In this document: positions 13,639 to 28,374 of the stretch, one piece after another
Numbering within the stretch: the first letter of the stretch is position 1
Layout of the letters: each line of letters opens with the position of its first letter
From: Acanthopagrus latus
Taxonomy: Eukaryota > Chordata > Actinopteri > Spariformes > Sparidae
NCBI RefSeq assembly: GCF_904848185.1
Contig: NC_051056.1
Span: 409,094-473,093 of the forward strand
Direction of reading: 5' to 3'
DNA: 64,000 nucleotides
The notes under the pieces: generated by a model
The model's input: only the letters and a program-made list of their open reading frames with translations
Databases searched by the model: none
Told to the model about the DNA's origin: nothing
Position numbers and translations under genes: made by a program

Positions 13639-14513
13639 CCTAAGACATTGTCAGACATTCTGAGAAAGGTAGCTGAAGAGATTTACAAGTACAAACCATA
13701 CCCAACAGATGCTGACTTTAGTGATGTAGCTGAAACGCTAATTAAGAAGCATCCGTGCCTCTATGAACCCAGTTCATACAATGGTTGCTACGGATGGAAA
13801 CAGAGGCTGAAGAGAAAAATGGGCAACTACCGTACTCAGCTGAAGGGCATTGGATGTGCTGAATTACTTGCAAATTCGCTGAAATCCAAAGCTCCAGGTG
13901 ATGCATTGCCTGCAATAAAGTCAAGAGACCTAGGAGAGGAGAAGCCAACCACATACCTGACATTCCAACTGGAGAGACCTCGTAATTTGGAAGATGAGAG
14001 ACTGTCACTTTTGACAAAAGTGAGGAAGCGAAACAATCGTGCATAAATCGTGATAAAGAACAAAATGGACAAGACCTTTTCACCGTGAAGGCAGGAAATT
14101 TTGGCAAATGAATCAGGTGTGGAGGAGGTGAAAGAGAGATGGCCTGCATTGTTTACAGTGGATGAGGTAATTCATTTTTTTCAATCAATAGGTCAGTGGT
14201 GGCCTGTAAATTAAATGGTAGTAATATTTCCCATTATCTGAAACCTGTTTAAAAAAAAAAATAGCCAAAGCAGTCACAAAAATGTCAAAAAAGATCTTAC
14301 ACCACAGAGTTTAATGCAATGTCATAACTTACATATGTGATATATTATTTTCTAAAGATCAATGCTGAATTCGTGAGGATTACTACTGTTCCACTTCAAC
14401 CACGATTCCTGGCCTCCTTGGACAAGCACCACAGCAAGCTGATTGAGATCATCAGGAACAAGGGAGGAGCTGTCAGAGAGGAGATCTGGGATGTGCTGAA
14501 AGTTCTTTATCAG
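13639..14513 (+). pseudogene. SAMD3-like gene fragment, two exons, nonsense-disrupted
   Basis: Exon 1 (about 13639-14166) encodes a segment with PCLYEPSSYNGCYGWKQRLK and GNYRTQL, which I recognise from a large fish family annotated as sterile-alpha-motif-domain-containing protein 3-like. It continues through KTFS and ERWPALFTVDE to a GT donor. Exon 2 (14358-14513) follows an AG acceptor, encodes INAEFVRITTVPLQPRF, and ends CAG/GTATGT. The phases agree across the 191-bp intron. Two in-frame stops interrupt exon 1: TAA at 14044-14046 and TGA at 14086-14088. The latter fits CGA to TGA decay. The SAM domain itself and the end of the gene are not seen. The left edge is cut exactly at the hAT terminus. 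Function of this family is not established; this copy cannot make a full product. Confidence 0.75.
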
Positions 14514-15718
14514 GTATGTACTTAATACTGCAAAATTCACCTTACATCACATAAATAGTAATGTTGTCAATAGAAGCAGTAGTGTTAATGTGTCATTGTC
14601 TTCACATTTGATTGTGGAGTTAGATTACATTTTGAAAGAAGTACAATGTGTATCTTGCTGTTTACTCAAACCATTTGTCTGATTACTGGACAATTACTGT
14701 CTACGTTCCCACTGATGCATTTTTGTGTTTGCATCTTCAGTCAAGTTGCACAGTTCGACAGCATGATTTTGCATTGTTTTGTTCATGTTTGCACTTACCT
14801 AAAGCCTTGATGTAAGCGTAAGGAGAGAGTGTCTGCTGAAGTGCCTCAAGATGTACAAAAACTCATCAAGAGTTTCTGGTAAGAAGTTTCGCATTTATTC
14901 ACTTAAGCTTTAGACAATCCTAACTGAAGAGTGTGTGTGTGTGTGTGTGTGTGTCTGTCTGTCTGTCTGTCTTTAAAAAATGTCACGGCTATCATAAACC
15001 TTTTTGAAGCTGGTGCTAGCTGGGACAAAAAGGGGGACCAATCAGGGCTGAGACTTAGTAGGGGGGAGATGGGTCCAAAACAAAGGGGATCCCAGGAACA
15101 CCATACGTGAAGTAAATAAAAGTGAAACCAAAAGCAACCTAAAAGAAAAAAAAAAAAAGTGCCAAAGACAAGACGGACACCGCCACCACAACAACAATCC
15201 ACCATCCTAGGCTCAGCACCTGAATGGGGAAAATCAGAGGACAGCAGGTGAGCACACAAACATTAAATGCAACTAATGACAAACACAAGAAATCAGGACT
15301 TAGTTTATCACATCCCTAAGAATTAACACAATATCAAATAGAATTAAGATTTACATCAAACGAAATACACCTGCAACCTGCAAAGACCAAAATAATCACG
15401 AAGCTAACAAATCAGAATACAGATTGCAGTAAAACCAACTGTTACAAAAGAAAGAAAATGTCATAAACTACTAATCACAAAGAAAATGGGATAAACTCTC
15501 CCACTGTACTCTCTCATATACACACACACACACACAAAACAACAAGTGACAGGGTTGACAGTACACAGTTCAGGATGGCACTGCCAAGCAACGATCAGGC
15601 CACGGCAACGCTTAAACAAAGCCTGGACGAAGGCTAACACTCTTAACCAGCTGTGGTGAGCAGCCAGGAACTAGGCAGACAGCGTTGAGGCACTGCAACC
15701 GCGGGTGCAATTAAAAGT
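14514..15718. other. Non-coding stretch with microsatellites
   Basis: No convincing gene. It contains a (GT)n tract at about 14931-14954 followed by (GTCT)n, an A-run near 15141 and a (CA)n tract near 15520. One short block at about 14831-14879 (ERVSAEVPQDVQKLIKSF, then a GTAAG donor) could be a stray exon of the preceding pseudogene, but I cannot confirm it. Confidence 0.6.
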
Positions 15719-16326
15719 TTGTGTCAGCGCAGTGTGAGGCCGAGCAATGAGTCAAAGCAATCGCCACTTAAAGCAAAGCAGCTAGCATTGAGCAGCAAGC
15801 ACGCAGCTAGCGGTGAGGCAAAGCAAAGCAGCGAAGCGAAGCAAAGCAAAGCAACAGCGATTTCTTGCAGATTAGCGGTTGCTATGCCTTTACACATGTG
15901 TCTTTACCCTACAATAAAAGAACAGATATTAGCAACTTAGGAGTGGCTGGAGGAGGAAGCTACAGTCACTGTGCTACATACCGGTCAGGCAATCACGGTC
16001 AGCATGGTCTGGGGCAACGTGATCAGCTACACAGCAACCAGCAGCAGAGAGTAAGCAGCACACAACCAGCTGCAACATCCAAGCGAGCCGCTGATATAAA
16101 ATAACCACCATGAACACAACTGGAGGGACAGCGTGAGACCAGACTATAGTCGCCGCCGGCAGCCTACCTGCAACCAAGCGAAGGCGGAAGTGAAGGGCAC
16201 CGGGAAAAGTGACATGACCCAGGCTCCGTCAGGCAAGAGGACAACCAGGCGCGCTATGCCTGCATTTATAGATAGAGCCACACAGCTGAAACCCATCAAA
16301 CACTCCTTCATACTGCTACACCTGCT
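15719..16326. repeat. AGCAA-rich low-complexity DNA
   Basis: Between about 15.74 and 15.87 kb the sequence is made of irregular AGCAAAGCAA and AGCTAGC-like words, with no stable period. The rest to 16326 is unique-looking. Open frames here have no recognisable protein features. Confidence 0.5.
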
Positions 16327-19109
16327 TGTTGTACATCCTACACTGCTGTTTGTTGTATTCCACCTCTTATTCGTCAGTCATGAGGCAACGTCAAGTTCCT
16401 TGGTTACTGATTGGCTGGGGGGCGGGAGAAGAACAACAGAGACGCAAGGGTGTCCGGAGCAGTTCAACAGTTTCCCCTGGTACACTGTCTCTCCACCTGA
16501 TTACAGGAACGATACTGCTGTAAATGCACTATGGTAAGAGTCATACTGAAGTTATGAATCACACTGTATTGTAGACATTGCTATTTTAAATTAAATGCAC
16601 TGCGTTCAGATTGTCAAAATGTAGTGTGCGTTTTCGGCAAAGCTAACAAACAAGCTAAGCTACCACCGAGCTAGCGGCTGTGTATCCAGGACTCCAGCAG
16701 GGTTGGGCTCACATTCAGCTGTCACGCCACTGGAAGCCATCAGTCCCTACAGCTGGCGAGAGGAAATCAGACAGCGCACTATCAAGGTTAGCAACATGAG
16801 AGAATGAAACCGCTAAGTAGCGCTAGCTTCGGTAGCTAATCGGGGCACGTTAGCTGTGGACTGAGTCTCGCGCGAGCAGAAAGGAGGCTTAATGACGTCA
16901 CACAGTAACGTCAGTAACGTCAGTGACCTCACAGTACAATTGTATAGTTCCCATGTATATACACAACGTATTACATTCAGTGGCTGATGTGAGATAAGTA
17001 TTTCATATATGTAAGCAGTTTGTTAGTGAGTAGCCTTATTACGTTTTGTGTGTTAATAATTCATTAAGTTTTTGGGCAGTTGTAGTTGCGTTGTTTGTTA
17101 CTGTGTTATTTTTGGCTGTAATCCCTGTGTAGCAGGAAGGTAGCCATCTCATAAAACATTCAACATCATCATCATCATCACCGTGTTTCTGTTCGATTTG
17201 CATAAAACATTTGGAACCCGTATGGACAGTGTAGTGGCAAATAAATCTGGGTCATGATGAATACACCACGCAATTCTACCTGTGTGCTAACAGTGAATTT
17301 GAGTCTGATGTAAGACCAAGGTTTGATGCTCCCTTTATAATAACAAGGCTGGAGTGAGCAACAGGTGCAGCCACGGCTCACCCAAGGCCACAGATAGGGG
17401 CCTGGGTGTTTCTTTGCATAGCCCTATCGAATGATGAGCAGTACTCACATTAAGTCGCAGGACTGTTTTCCCTCTGATGGTGAACATTGATCCTAAATCC
17501 ACAATCAGCATTGCTGGCGTCATTGTTGACATCTACCTGGTGCTTGCTGTTGTAATCACATTGAAATGCGACGGGAAGCATCCGTAGCACAAAACTTTTC
17601 TCGCATCAGTCTCCCTGCACCAAATGTCTGTACGATTAGTGTATCTGTGGTCACAACATTGGAGTAAAATAGTCATAATGTCATTACACACAGAGATGTC
17701 TTTGTGTCAGTTTATCACTCTGTCTGCCTCTGCACAGAATGGACATGGACATGGACATCAACAGACATCAAGTGCTGGCAGGAGTAAGTGTGAGAATTTC
17801 TGTTAGAATATAGTTTAACAGTTTTTCCATCCGTGTTGGTTGCAAAAAATCTGTGATTCGAAGGTGCATCGTTGTTTACAGCAAATCTCGAAGAGCCATA
17901 CGAAAGCAAAGCTGTAGGAAGATTTTGACTATGTCCTCGCTACAATCTGGTGAGGGGCAGCGCATCTCCTGCAGGTTCGACACACACTGTAATGTATACA
18001 ATACCACACCACCATGCCTAAGTTGTCAGCCACAGGGTTCTGTACTTGTACTATGTGTCATTATTTTTCAGCGGTACTTTTTTCACTCACACCGTCGCCA
18101 CTACTGTCGCATGTGCACTGAAAGCTGAAATGTGTTAATCTAACAATTATAGGCTTTTACTTTAAAAGTGGAATTGTCAAATCAGACCTGTTACAGTACA
18201 CTGGTTACACATGTACGTATGGTACATGTGTTTTGGAGGCTGACTTTGCTTTTTAGTTTTTTCCCTCTACAGGTTTTGCTGTGGAGTATCTGTTCAGGGC
18301 CAAGTTGAGTGTGACCACAAGACTGATGGGTCTTGTGATGTGTGCTACGTTTGTTTCTGTGATGAACAAACATCTAACACTCAGACCTTTCCTGGCTTTT
18401 GTTACAGATGGCATCAATTGATCATCATTTGGAAATGTGTAATTTGTTCTTAAACACTGCCAGTAGCTGTTTGTATGTTCATCAGCAATGGGTGGCTGTG
18501 GGTAACTCTGACATCACCACTTTGGTGTGAGCGCCCTCCTTGGGCCACACCAGTTCAGTTCGGCCTTCAGTCCGTGATGAGGAACCCAACAGAGACATGG
18601 AAAAATGATGCATTCGACTGTTGGTGGAAATAAAAACAGAGTATTTTATAAGATTTTTCACCGCATGTGTGATCCTTGCTTACTTGAGAGTCATACAAAA
18701 GAACATTATACAGAAGAAGATGACAGTGCAGCTTTAATTGGAATGAAATGTAGTCTAATCAATATTTCCTGTTATTTGAGTTACTTTTAAAATGAAATGG
18801 TATGTTTAAACCCAACTACATTTAGGTGCCCAGTAAACTTATAAGCTCAGTGGACACTCCGTAATGCAGCAAGCCACAAACAGTGTTTATTGTCATAATT
18901 GGGCCTTTTCTTGGAGGGCATTGTTGCAGTGGACACTGGTAACAGTTGGCCCTGTGTTTCCAGTGTAATTTTGTGAGAAAGCAGTGATCAACAATTGCCC
19001 CTTGATTATTATTTTACTGCATTCCTGTATTGTAACATTCAAATAAAGTCTGATCACTCTGACTAATCTTTATTGGTATTATTGTTTATGTAATTCTCTC
19101 TCTCTCAGA
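16327..19109. repeat. Left arm (A) of a large inverted repeat
   Basis: About 2.78 kb that is repeated, reverse-complemented, at 20648-23167. Matching landmarks include the outer end (CCTCTTATTCGTCAGTCATG at about 16360), the GTAGGAAT-free gene-like middle, and the inner end with AATAAAGTCTGATCACTCTG near 19040. The arm looks like a dispersed element: it has an AATAAA signal near its inner end, a splice-like AG at 18271-18272, and its outer 90 bp recurs at 30207-30292. It carries 17856-18106, about 251 bp absent from the other arm. I do not recognise the element family. Confidence 0.85.
18273..18453 (+). CDS. Cysteine-rich candidate exon in inverted-repeat arm, unknown
   Basis: A frame opens directly after a polypyrimidine tract and AG (TTTTTTCCCTCTACAG, ending 18272) and runs about 60 codons to TAA at 18451-18453. 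It is unusually rich in cysteine: it starts FCCGV, has ECDHKTDGSCDVCYVCFCDE in the middle, then GFCYRW and WKCVICS at the end, about eleven cysteines. The spacing suggests metal binding. The same residues are preserved in the other arm (rc of about 21.31-21.49 kb) up to about WHQLI, after which that arm diverges and stops earlier. I do not recognise the family. It may be an exon of an old transposon protein or chance, so this is a candidate only. Confidence 0.3.
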
Positions 19110-19129
19110 TAGATAGATCTATATATCTA

Positions 19130-19160
<31 letters not shown>

Positions 19161-19373
19161 ATATATATATATATATATATATATCTATATCTCTATATAT
19201 ATATCTATATCTCTATATATATATCTATATCTCTATATATATATCTATATATATCTCTATATATATATCTATATATATCTATATATATATATCTCTATAT
19301 ATATATCTATATATATCTCTATATATATCTCTATATATATATATCTCTATATATATATCTCTATATATCTATC

Positions 19374-19439
<66 letters not shown>

Positions 19440-19447
19440 GTCTAATA

Positions 19448-19532
<85 letters not shown>
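19106..19532. repeat. Complex CTAT/CT/AT microsatellite
   Basis: About 430 bp of mixed (CTAT)n, (TA)n, (CT)n and ATCTCTATATAT words, ending in a clean (ATCT)n run of about 80 bp. It starts at the inner end of arm A. Confidence 0.95.
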
Positions 19533-19533
<1 letters not shown>

Positions 19534-20363
19534 ATTCATTTTGTTCTTGTTAGTAGGGTATGATGCATGAAAAATAAATTAGTGTTAGGGGACAATACCA
19601 AACGTCTCCTGCTGGGAGGTTCAGTCCGCTGACCGGAAGGGGTAAGTCGACAAAGGGGCGCCCGGCGCTACAGCGCTAGCCAGACATAACAAAGTTGTCG
19701 GAGGACTCATCAATAAGACACGCAGTAAGGACACATATTAATGACGTTGTCAAACGACACGCAGTAACGACACATAGTAACATCGTTATCAAACAATACA
19801 TCAAGACGACACGCAGTAACGACATTGTCAAACGACACGTAGTAACGACACGTAGTAACGACACATGGTAACGACGTTGTCAAAGAACACGCAGTAACGA
19901 CACATATTCACGACGTTGTCATACGACACGCAATAACGACATAGTAACAAAGTTATCAAACGACACATCAAGACGACACATAGTAACGACACATAGTAAC
20001 GACACGTAGTAACGACACGCAGTAACGGCACGTAGTAACGGCACGTAGTAACGGCACGTAGTAACGGCACGTAGTAACGACATTGTCAAACGACACGCAG
20101 TAACGACACATGCTAAGGACGTTGTCAAACCACATTAAGACGACATGTAGTTAGGACACATAGCAAGACACGCAGTAAGGACGTGAGGACACTGTCAAAC
20201 AACACATCATAACAACGCTTTGTCAAGTGACACAGCATGACGACACGATGTAATGACAAAGTCAAATGACACAACGAAAGTTCAGCCTTTAATAGACATA
20301 AACAAATGTCTTATCACATGTTCTGAAGATATAGACAGTTTTTTGGCACTGTCATCTTCTTTT
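19533..20363. repeat. Core with 13-bp minisatellite
   Basis: The first ~180 bp (19533-19715) recurs at 30296-30480. From about 19690 to 20250 there is an irregular minisatellite with a 13-bp word close to CGACACGTAGTAA, best seen at 20005-20075 where four near-identical units are adjacent, interspersed with GTTGTCAAACGACACGCAG-like longer units. Minus-strand open frames here only reflect the repeat. It lies at the centre of the inverted repeat. Confidence 0.88.
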
Positions 20364-23167
<2,804 letters not shown>

Positions 23168-23168
23168 C

Positions 23169-23548
23169 CATAGACATATAAAGAGTAGACGCCGCGTCGA
23201 ACGCTGCTACCTGTTGGCGCTGATGAGAATTGGGGCGGCCATCTTGGGGCGGTCACCCGTTCCACTCAGTGTAATCTGTTGAGAAGGCGCGATTAGGTGT
23301 CAGCGCATTTAATCAATCGTAACTCTGATATAGAAACTGATTTTCACGCGGTTTTTTTTGCTGTAAACGTCATACATTATAGCTATGACACAGGACACAT
23401 GGTCCGGTGTATTTTATTCATTATAAATGGATTAACAGTAATAGAATATTCTGATGTATGATATATGTTATGTATGATAGGTAGCCTATTTTGCAAACAC
23501 TATAAACACAACAGAAATCATATAGGCTCTCTCTTTCTCTCTCTCTCT

Positions 23549-23633
<85 letters not shown>

Positions 23634-24652
23634 CATACACACACACATTATAGATACGTTTATATATCAGAGAATATGAAAAAATATATAAATCATATAT
23701 ATCTATCCATATATGCAATAGATACATTTATATATCAGAGAAAATGAAAAATATATAAATCATGTAGAGTATCAATTTGATTCATATATATTATATATAT
23801 ATACATTTATATATCAGAGAATACGATAAAAAATATAAATCATATATATCTATCCATATATGTAATAGATACATTTATATATCAGAGAAAATGAAAAATA
23901 TATAAATCATGTAGAGTATCAATATGATTCATATATATTCATATATAATATATTATATATATATATATATACATACATTTATATATCAGAGAAAATGAAA
24001 AATTCCACTTCCCACTTCTTCCTCACATCTTTGTCTTTGGGAAACCTTCAAAATGAAAGAAGGAGATTTGGTCAACACTTTTTTTACAAAGGAGGTCAAG
24101 CTTACTTTTTCCTTCAAATTTCTTACAACAGGTCTTCAACAAAACATCAATTTTGATGCATTTCTGTTGATAATGAACCAAAGCTGCTTAAATTGTGAAT
24201 AAGCATGTTTGCAAACTATTCTACAATCAGATGATCTGTTGTATGTATTATTAAAGTAACACAACGTAACATTTCGACCTTAAAAAAATGTTTCTAAACT
24301 AACTGGGGTGGTAGAAAACTGATTTGTAAAAATTGATACATATGTACGGAAAATCGTTACAAAAGACAACAAATAGTAATGTTAAATCTTACTTGTGAAA
24401 AGTAATCCCCCGACTCCTGTTCAATAAAGTCCGGCGATTAGAGCAGGAATAAGTTGCGCAATGCTGTGGCATCTTTTCTCCCTGCTTCTCAACTCAAACT
24501 TATTTATTATTCTCTTTTCTTTCTTCGTTCTTCTTCGTTCTTCTTAGTAGTCTACATTCATTCAACTCGGAGTAGAATGACCGCCCCAAGATGGCCACCG
24601 CATTTCTCCCTGCCCGGCAGCCGTTGCGGCGTCTACTCTTTATATGTCTATG
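23169..24652. mobile_element. Non-autonomous TIR DNA element (copy 1)
   Basis: The ends are an inverted repeat beginning CATAGACATATAAAGAGTAG, matching for about 27 bp (through GACGCCGC). Further in, both ends carry GGGGCGG next to CCATCTTGG. A shorter copy lies inverted at 56020-56807. The interior (1484 bp in all) contains a (TA)n run at about 23552-23630, AT-rich sequence with repeated ATATATCAGAGAAAATGAAA words, and no transposase. Copy 2 shows an 8-bp target duplication, so a hAT-like origin is likely. Here the flanks (AATACAAC and GATATAAC) do not match, so the insertion site has been rearranged. Confidence 0.75.
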
Positions 24653-25075
24653 GATATAACGGCAGACAGTTGGTTTCCTGCAGCAGATGTACATTCTAAA
24701 CCCACAACGATTGTAGCCAAGCAATGCTGTAAGTGTTAATATATAGGATCATATGGTTAGGTGTGTATATTGTCAACTGTTTAGGGAAAATATTTCGTGT
24801 GAATAAGTTATTTTGTCTTGTTGCTGTTTTGATTGTCAGTTAAAAACAAGCTAGGTTGTTAGCCATTCTTTGATTTACCTCAGCCAATTGATTAATATAA
24901 ATCTGTATGTTTGTTTTGCAGTTTTTACCACACACATATTGATGCATTTCAAGTTCAATACAACGGATGAAAAGCCACTCTACGCCTCTGTCATCTTTAT
25001 TGAAATGGAATGAAGATTGAAGTGGTTAGCTCGATGTTTATTTTGGTTCAGCTACAACCAAGAGAGAACATTACA
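24653..25075 (+). mobile_element. 5' LTR remnant of BEL/Pao element
   Basis: These 423 bp match 29708-30130 in the 3' LTR almost base for base and end in the same ACATTACA. The first 246 bp of the LTR (equivalent of 29462-29707) are missing: the segment begins immediately at the end of the neighbouring DNA element. The few differences seen suggest the element is young. Confidence 0.93.
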
Positions 25076-25111
25076 GTAAAAAAGCAGACTTTCACAATCT
25101 GATGTGGCAAG

Positions 25112-26431
25112 ATGTCATCACACCATGGAAGCAAGAGGTCCACGGTGGCAAGCAACACGACGTCGTCTGGAAGTGTAGCCCGGGTTCGGGCCAAAGCAGA
25201 GGCTGCCAAAGTAAGAGCTTCATACGCCGCACAGGAGGCTAAATTAAAAATGGAAAAAGCTGTCAGAGAAGCAGAAATAAAGGTGGAAACAACCAGAATT
25301 GACACACAGTTGGAAGTGTTAACACTACAAAGAGAAGCAGATGCAGCAACAGTAGAAGCACAGGTAATGGAAATGGCAGTCAACCGTGATGTCTGAAGTT
25401 GGGGAAAGGGAATCAGAAAGAACACATTCGGAGAGGGCTAAAGTGGAACGCACCCAAGATTATGTTCAAGAGCAGATTGAGCTAAAGAGTCATCTTCTCT
25501 CACAACACTCCTTGCCGCAATCTGTTGTCCACTCACCTGTTAAAAAATCACTCGACGGCTACATCACAGAGAGATTACCAGTACACTTACCTGATATGGG
25601 AGATGTCTCACAACAGCTTTTGTTCAACAATAGCGAACCAAATTCTGAAGAAAGCATGCACTTACCGCCACCAAACCTACCTGATCCTCCTAAAATTGAG
25701 ATTAAGTCTGGAGTTATGAGACCTACATTTACCGTACATGCGGATAAGCCATCATATGTCCCCCAATGTTTTCAACCCGCTGCCACGCCAAATCCAACAG
25801 AGCCATTAGCTCAGTATCTAGCTCAACGAGACCTTGTCAGCTCGGGACTGTACCAGTTTGACGATAAGCCAGAAAATTATTGCGCTTGGTACTCATCATT
25901 TGTCAGCGCAACCAGCGAAGTTAGACTGACACCAATCCAAGAATTGGATCTCATGACCAGATGGCTTGGGAAGGAATCTGGGCAACAGGTGAGATGCATA
26001 AGGTCAGTGCATGTTATCAACCCCAGTCTCGCTTTAACCAAAGCATGGGAGAGACTTCGTGAGTGTATGCTGCCCCTGAGGTAATAGAGAAGTCCCTTTT
26101 TCAGAGATTAGAGGACTTTCCAAGGATTTCAGCTAAAGACCCCATAAAACTACGTCATCTTGGGGACCTGCTTCAGGAGATTCAAGGTGCCAAGGAAGAT
26201 GGATACCTCACTGGCCTCACCTATCTGGACACTTCTAGCGGAATTGGTCCGATTGTGGAAAAGTTTCCATACCAGCTTCAGGAGAAATGGTTGACATCTG
26301 GAACGCGGTACAAAGAACAAAATGGCGGCCGCTTCCCCCCATTTCACTATTTCTGCAACTTTGTGAGCCAGGAAGCCAAAAGACGAAATGACCCAAACCC
26401 TAACCCTAACCCTTCGAACAGTTTGGCGTAG
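25112..26431 (+). pseudogene. gag: BEL/Pao gag, frameshifted and truncated
   Basis: Three frames join to a BEL-type Gag. 25112-25396 starts at an ATG and gives an alanine/glutamate-rich coiled-coil-like segment (RVRAKAEAAKVRASYAAQEA). 25386-26084 continues in another frame and ends in the conserved Gag region (QFDDKPENYCAWYSSF, then ELDLMTRWLGKESGQQV). 26063-26431 continues with PEVIEKSLFQRLEDFPRIS, GDLLQEIQGAKEDGYL and LQEKWLTSGTRYKEQ. There is a frameshift near 26.07 kb; the first switch, near 25.39 kb, could be a second lesion. The nucleocapsid zinc knuckles and protease that should follow are missing: after RRNDP the frame runs into telomere-like CCCTAA repeats at 26398-26413. Gag would form the retrotransposon particle. 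Confidence 0.88.
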
Positions 26432-28374
26432 AGAGTGAAACCTTCCCATACCGTCTCAGAACATGCTCTGGTATCATTGAGACGTCAGGAAGGAAAGGAG
26501 AGGGATTACAGATTGAGTCATTGGATGGAAAAGTCCTCATCTCTCTTCCACCACTCACAGAGTGTCCCAATATCCCAAACAATTGGAGTGAGATACCCAC
26601 TCCAAGTGCAGTTAAACACCAGCCTCACCTCCGTCATATTGCTCAGCAAATTCCAGAGCTGGACCCAAGAGCTGAGATTCTCATCTTGCTGGGGCGAGAC
26701 ATCCTCCAGGTTCACAAGGTCAGACAACAAGTAAATGGGCCACACAACTCGCCCTTTGCCCAACGTCTGGGCTTAGGGTGGGTAGTCATTGGAGAGGTCT
26801 GCCTGGGGAGTGTCCATAAACCAACAGTCAATGCATACAAGACTCATGTGCTCGACAATGGCCGACCCTCAAACTTCGAGCCCTGCCCAAGTTTTATGCA
26901 CATCAAGGAATCGAAACAAGGTGTCAACAGGCCCGACAAAGCACCTGAGAGGATGTTGGGGCAGACAGTGTTCAACCGCACCGAGCACGACAACAAACCT
27001 GCTCCTTCAGTGGAAGACACCATCTTCCTGGAGATCATGGACAAAAACGTCTTCAGAGATGACGACAACAGCTGGGTCGCACCATTGCCGTTCAGAGAAC
27101 CACGCCAGCTTCTACCAAACAACAAAGAGCAAGCTGTCAAGCGGTTTTCGTCTCTGCAACGAACCCTGAAGAAAAGGCCTGAAATGCAGGAACAATATGT
27201 GAAGTTCATGGAGAAAATCTTCACCAATGGACACGCAGAGGTAGCACCGCCCTTGAAGCCAGATGAAGAATGCTGGTATCTCCCGACATTTGGCGTCTAC
27301 CACCCGCAGAAACCCAATCAAATCAGGGTGGTCTTTGATTCTAGTGCCCAGTACTTCGGCGTTTCCCTCAATGATGTGCTCCTCACAGGGCCTGACCTCA
27401 ATAACTCCCTTCTAGGGGTCCTACTACGCTTCAGGAAAGAAAAGGTTGCAATCCTGGCAGACATCCAGCAGATGTTCTATTGCTTCCTAGTGGACAAAAG
27501 TCATCGTAACTACCTGCGGTTCCTGAGGCACAAGGACAATGACATCACTAAGGAGGTTATTGAGTACCGCATGAGGGTCCACGTTTTCGGCAACGGGCCT
27601 TCACCCGCAGTGGCCATCTATGGCCTACGACGTGCAATCAGAGAAGGCGCTAGGGAGTATGGAGCTGACACAGTCAAGTTCGTGGAGAACCACTTTTATG
27701 TGGACGATGGATTGATATCCTTACCATCTGAAGCCGAGGCGATCGATCTTCTCCAGAGAACTCAGTCCTCACTTGCAGAGTCAAACCTTCGTTTGCACAA
27801 GTTTGTGTTGAACCGGAAGGCAGTCATGGACTCCTTTTCATCAGAGGACTGCGCTCCGGTGATCAAAGATCTGGATCTCAATGGTGAAAGTACGCCAACC
27901 CAACGGAGCCTAGGGCTGCTCTGGGAGATCGCATCTGACACGTTCACCTTCTCTGCGTCAACTACAGACAAACCTTTCACTCGACGAGGGGTCCTCTCCA
28001 CCGTTAATAGTGTCTTTGATCCCTTGGGTCTGCTAGCACCTGTTACGATCCAGGGAAGAGACATCCTCAGGGAACTCACTTCCGAACAGGCAGGCTCGGA
28101 CGAGCCTCTCCCGGAGGCCAAACTGGGACGATGGAAAGAATGGAGAGACTCGCTCCAAGACCTGAAACGACTTCACATCCCACGTACATACACGGACACC
28201 TCGCTCTCCAAAGCAGTAAAAACGGAGCTATGCGTGTTCACGGATGCTTCAACCAAGGCCATCGGCGCTGTGGCGTACATGAGAGCAGTGCAGGAAGATG
28301 GACACATCGAAGTAGGTTTTGTTATGGGAAAAGAAAAACTGGCACCCTTGTCCGAACCTACCATTCATTCATAG
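26415..28374 (+). pseudogene. pol: BEL/Pao pol: peptidase A17-type region, reverse transcriptase, partial RNase H
   Basis: One open frame runs from about 26415 to a stop at 28374. It lacks a normal start and resumes pol downstream of a deletion. The N-terminal part (LLGRDILQVHKVR, GWVVIGEVCLG) is the BEL/Pao region between protease and RT. The RT has RVVFDSSA, the first catalytic Asp block LADIQQMFYCF, and the active site FYVDDGL. RNase H begins at LCVFTDASTKAIGAVAY but ends shortly after EKLAPLSEPTI, where the sequence jumps out of frame into integrase. The remaining RNase H and integrase N-terminus are deleted. The product would copy the element's RNA into DNA; as it stands it is not functional. 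Confidence 0.92.

Noticed and set aside
14903..15259. Minus-strand 118-codon frame with a hydrophobic stretch and THTHTH tail
   Set aside because: Translation of a GT microsatellite and an A-run; no family resemblance.
15719..16537. Open frames of 73-134 codons
   Set aside because: Low-complexity AGCAA words and no recognisable domains or splice structure.
17178..17532. Minus-strand frames of 65-67 codons present in both inverted-repeat arms
   Set aside because: Conservation follows from the arm duplication itself. There are no motifs, and the other strand has the splice-like signals.
24454..24724. Frames crossing the right end of the TIR element
   Set aside because: They span the element/LTR junction and recur only where the element end recurs.
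28131..28368. N-terminal extension of the integrase frame (starting MERMERLAPRPET)
   Set aside because: It overlaps pol RNase H in another frame and does not resemble integrase. The real integrase begins after the deletion joint near 28369.
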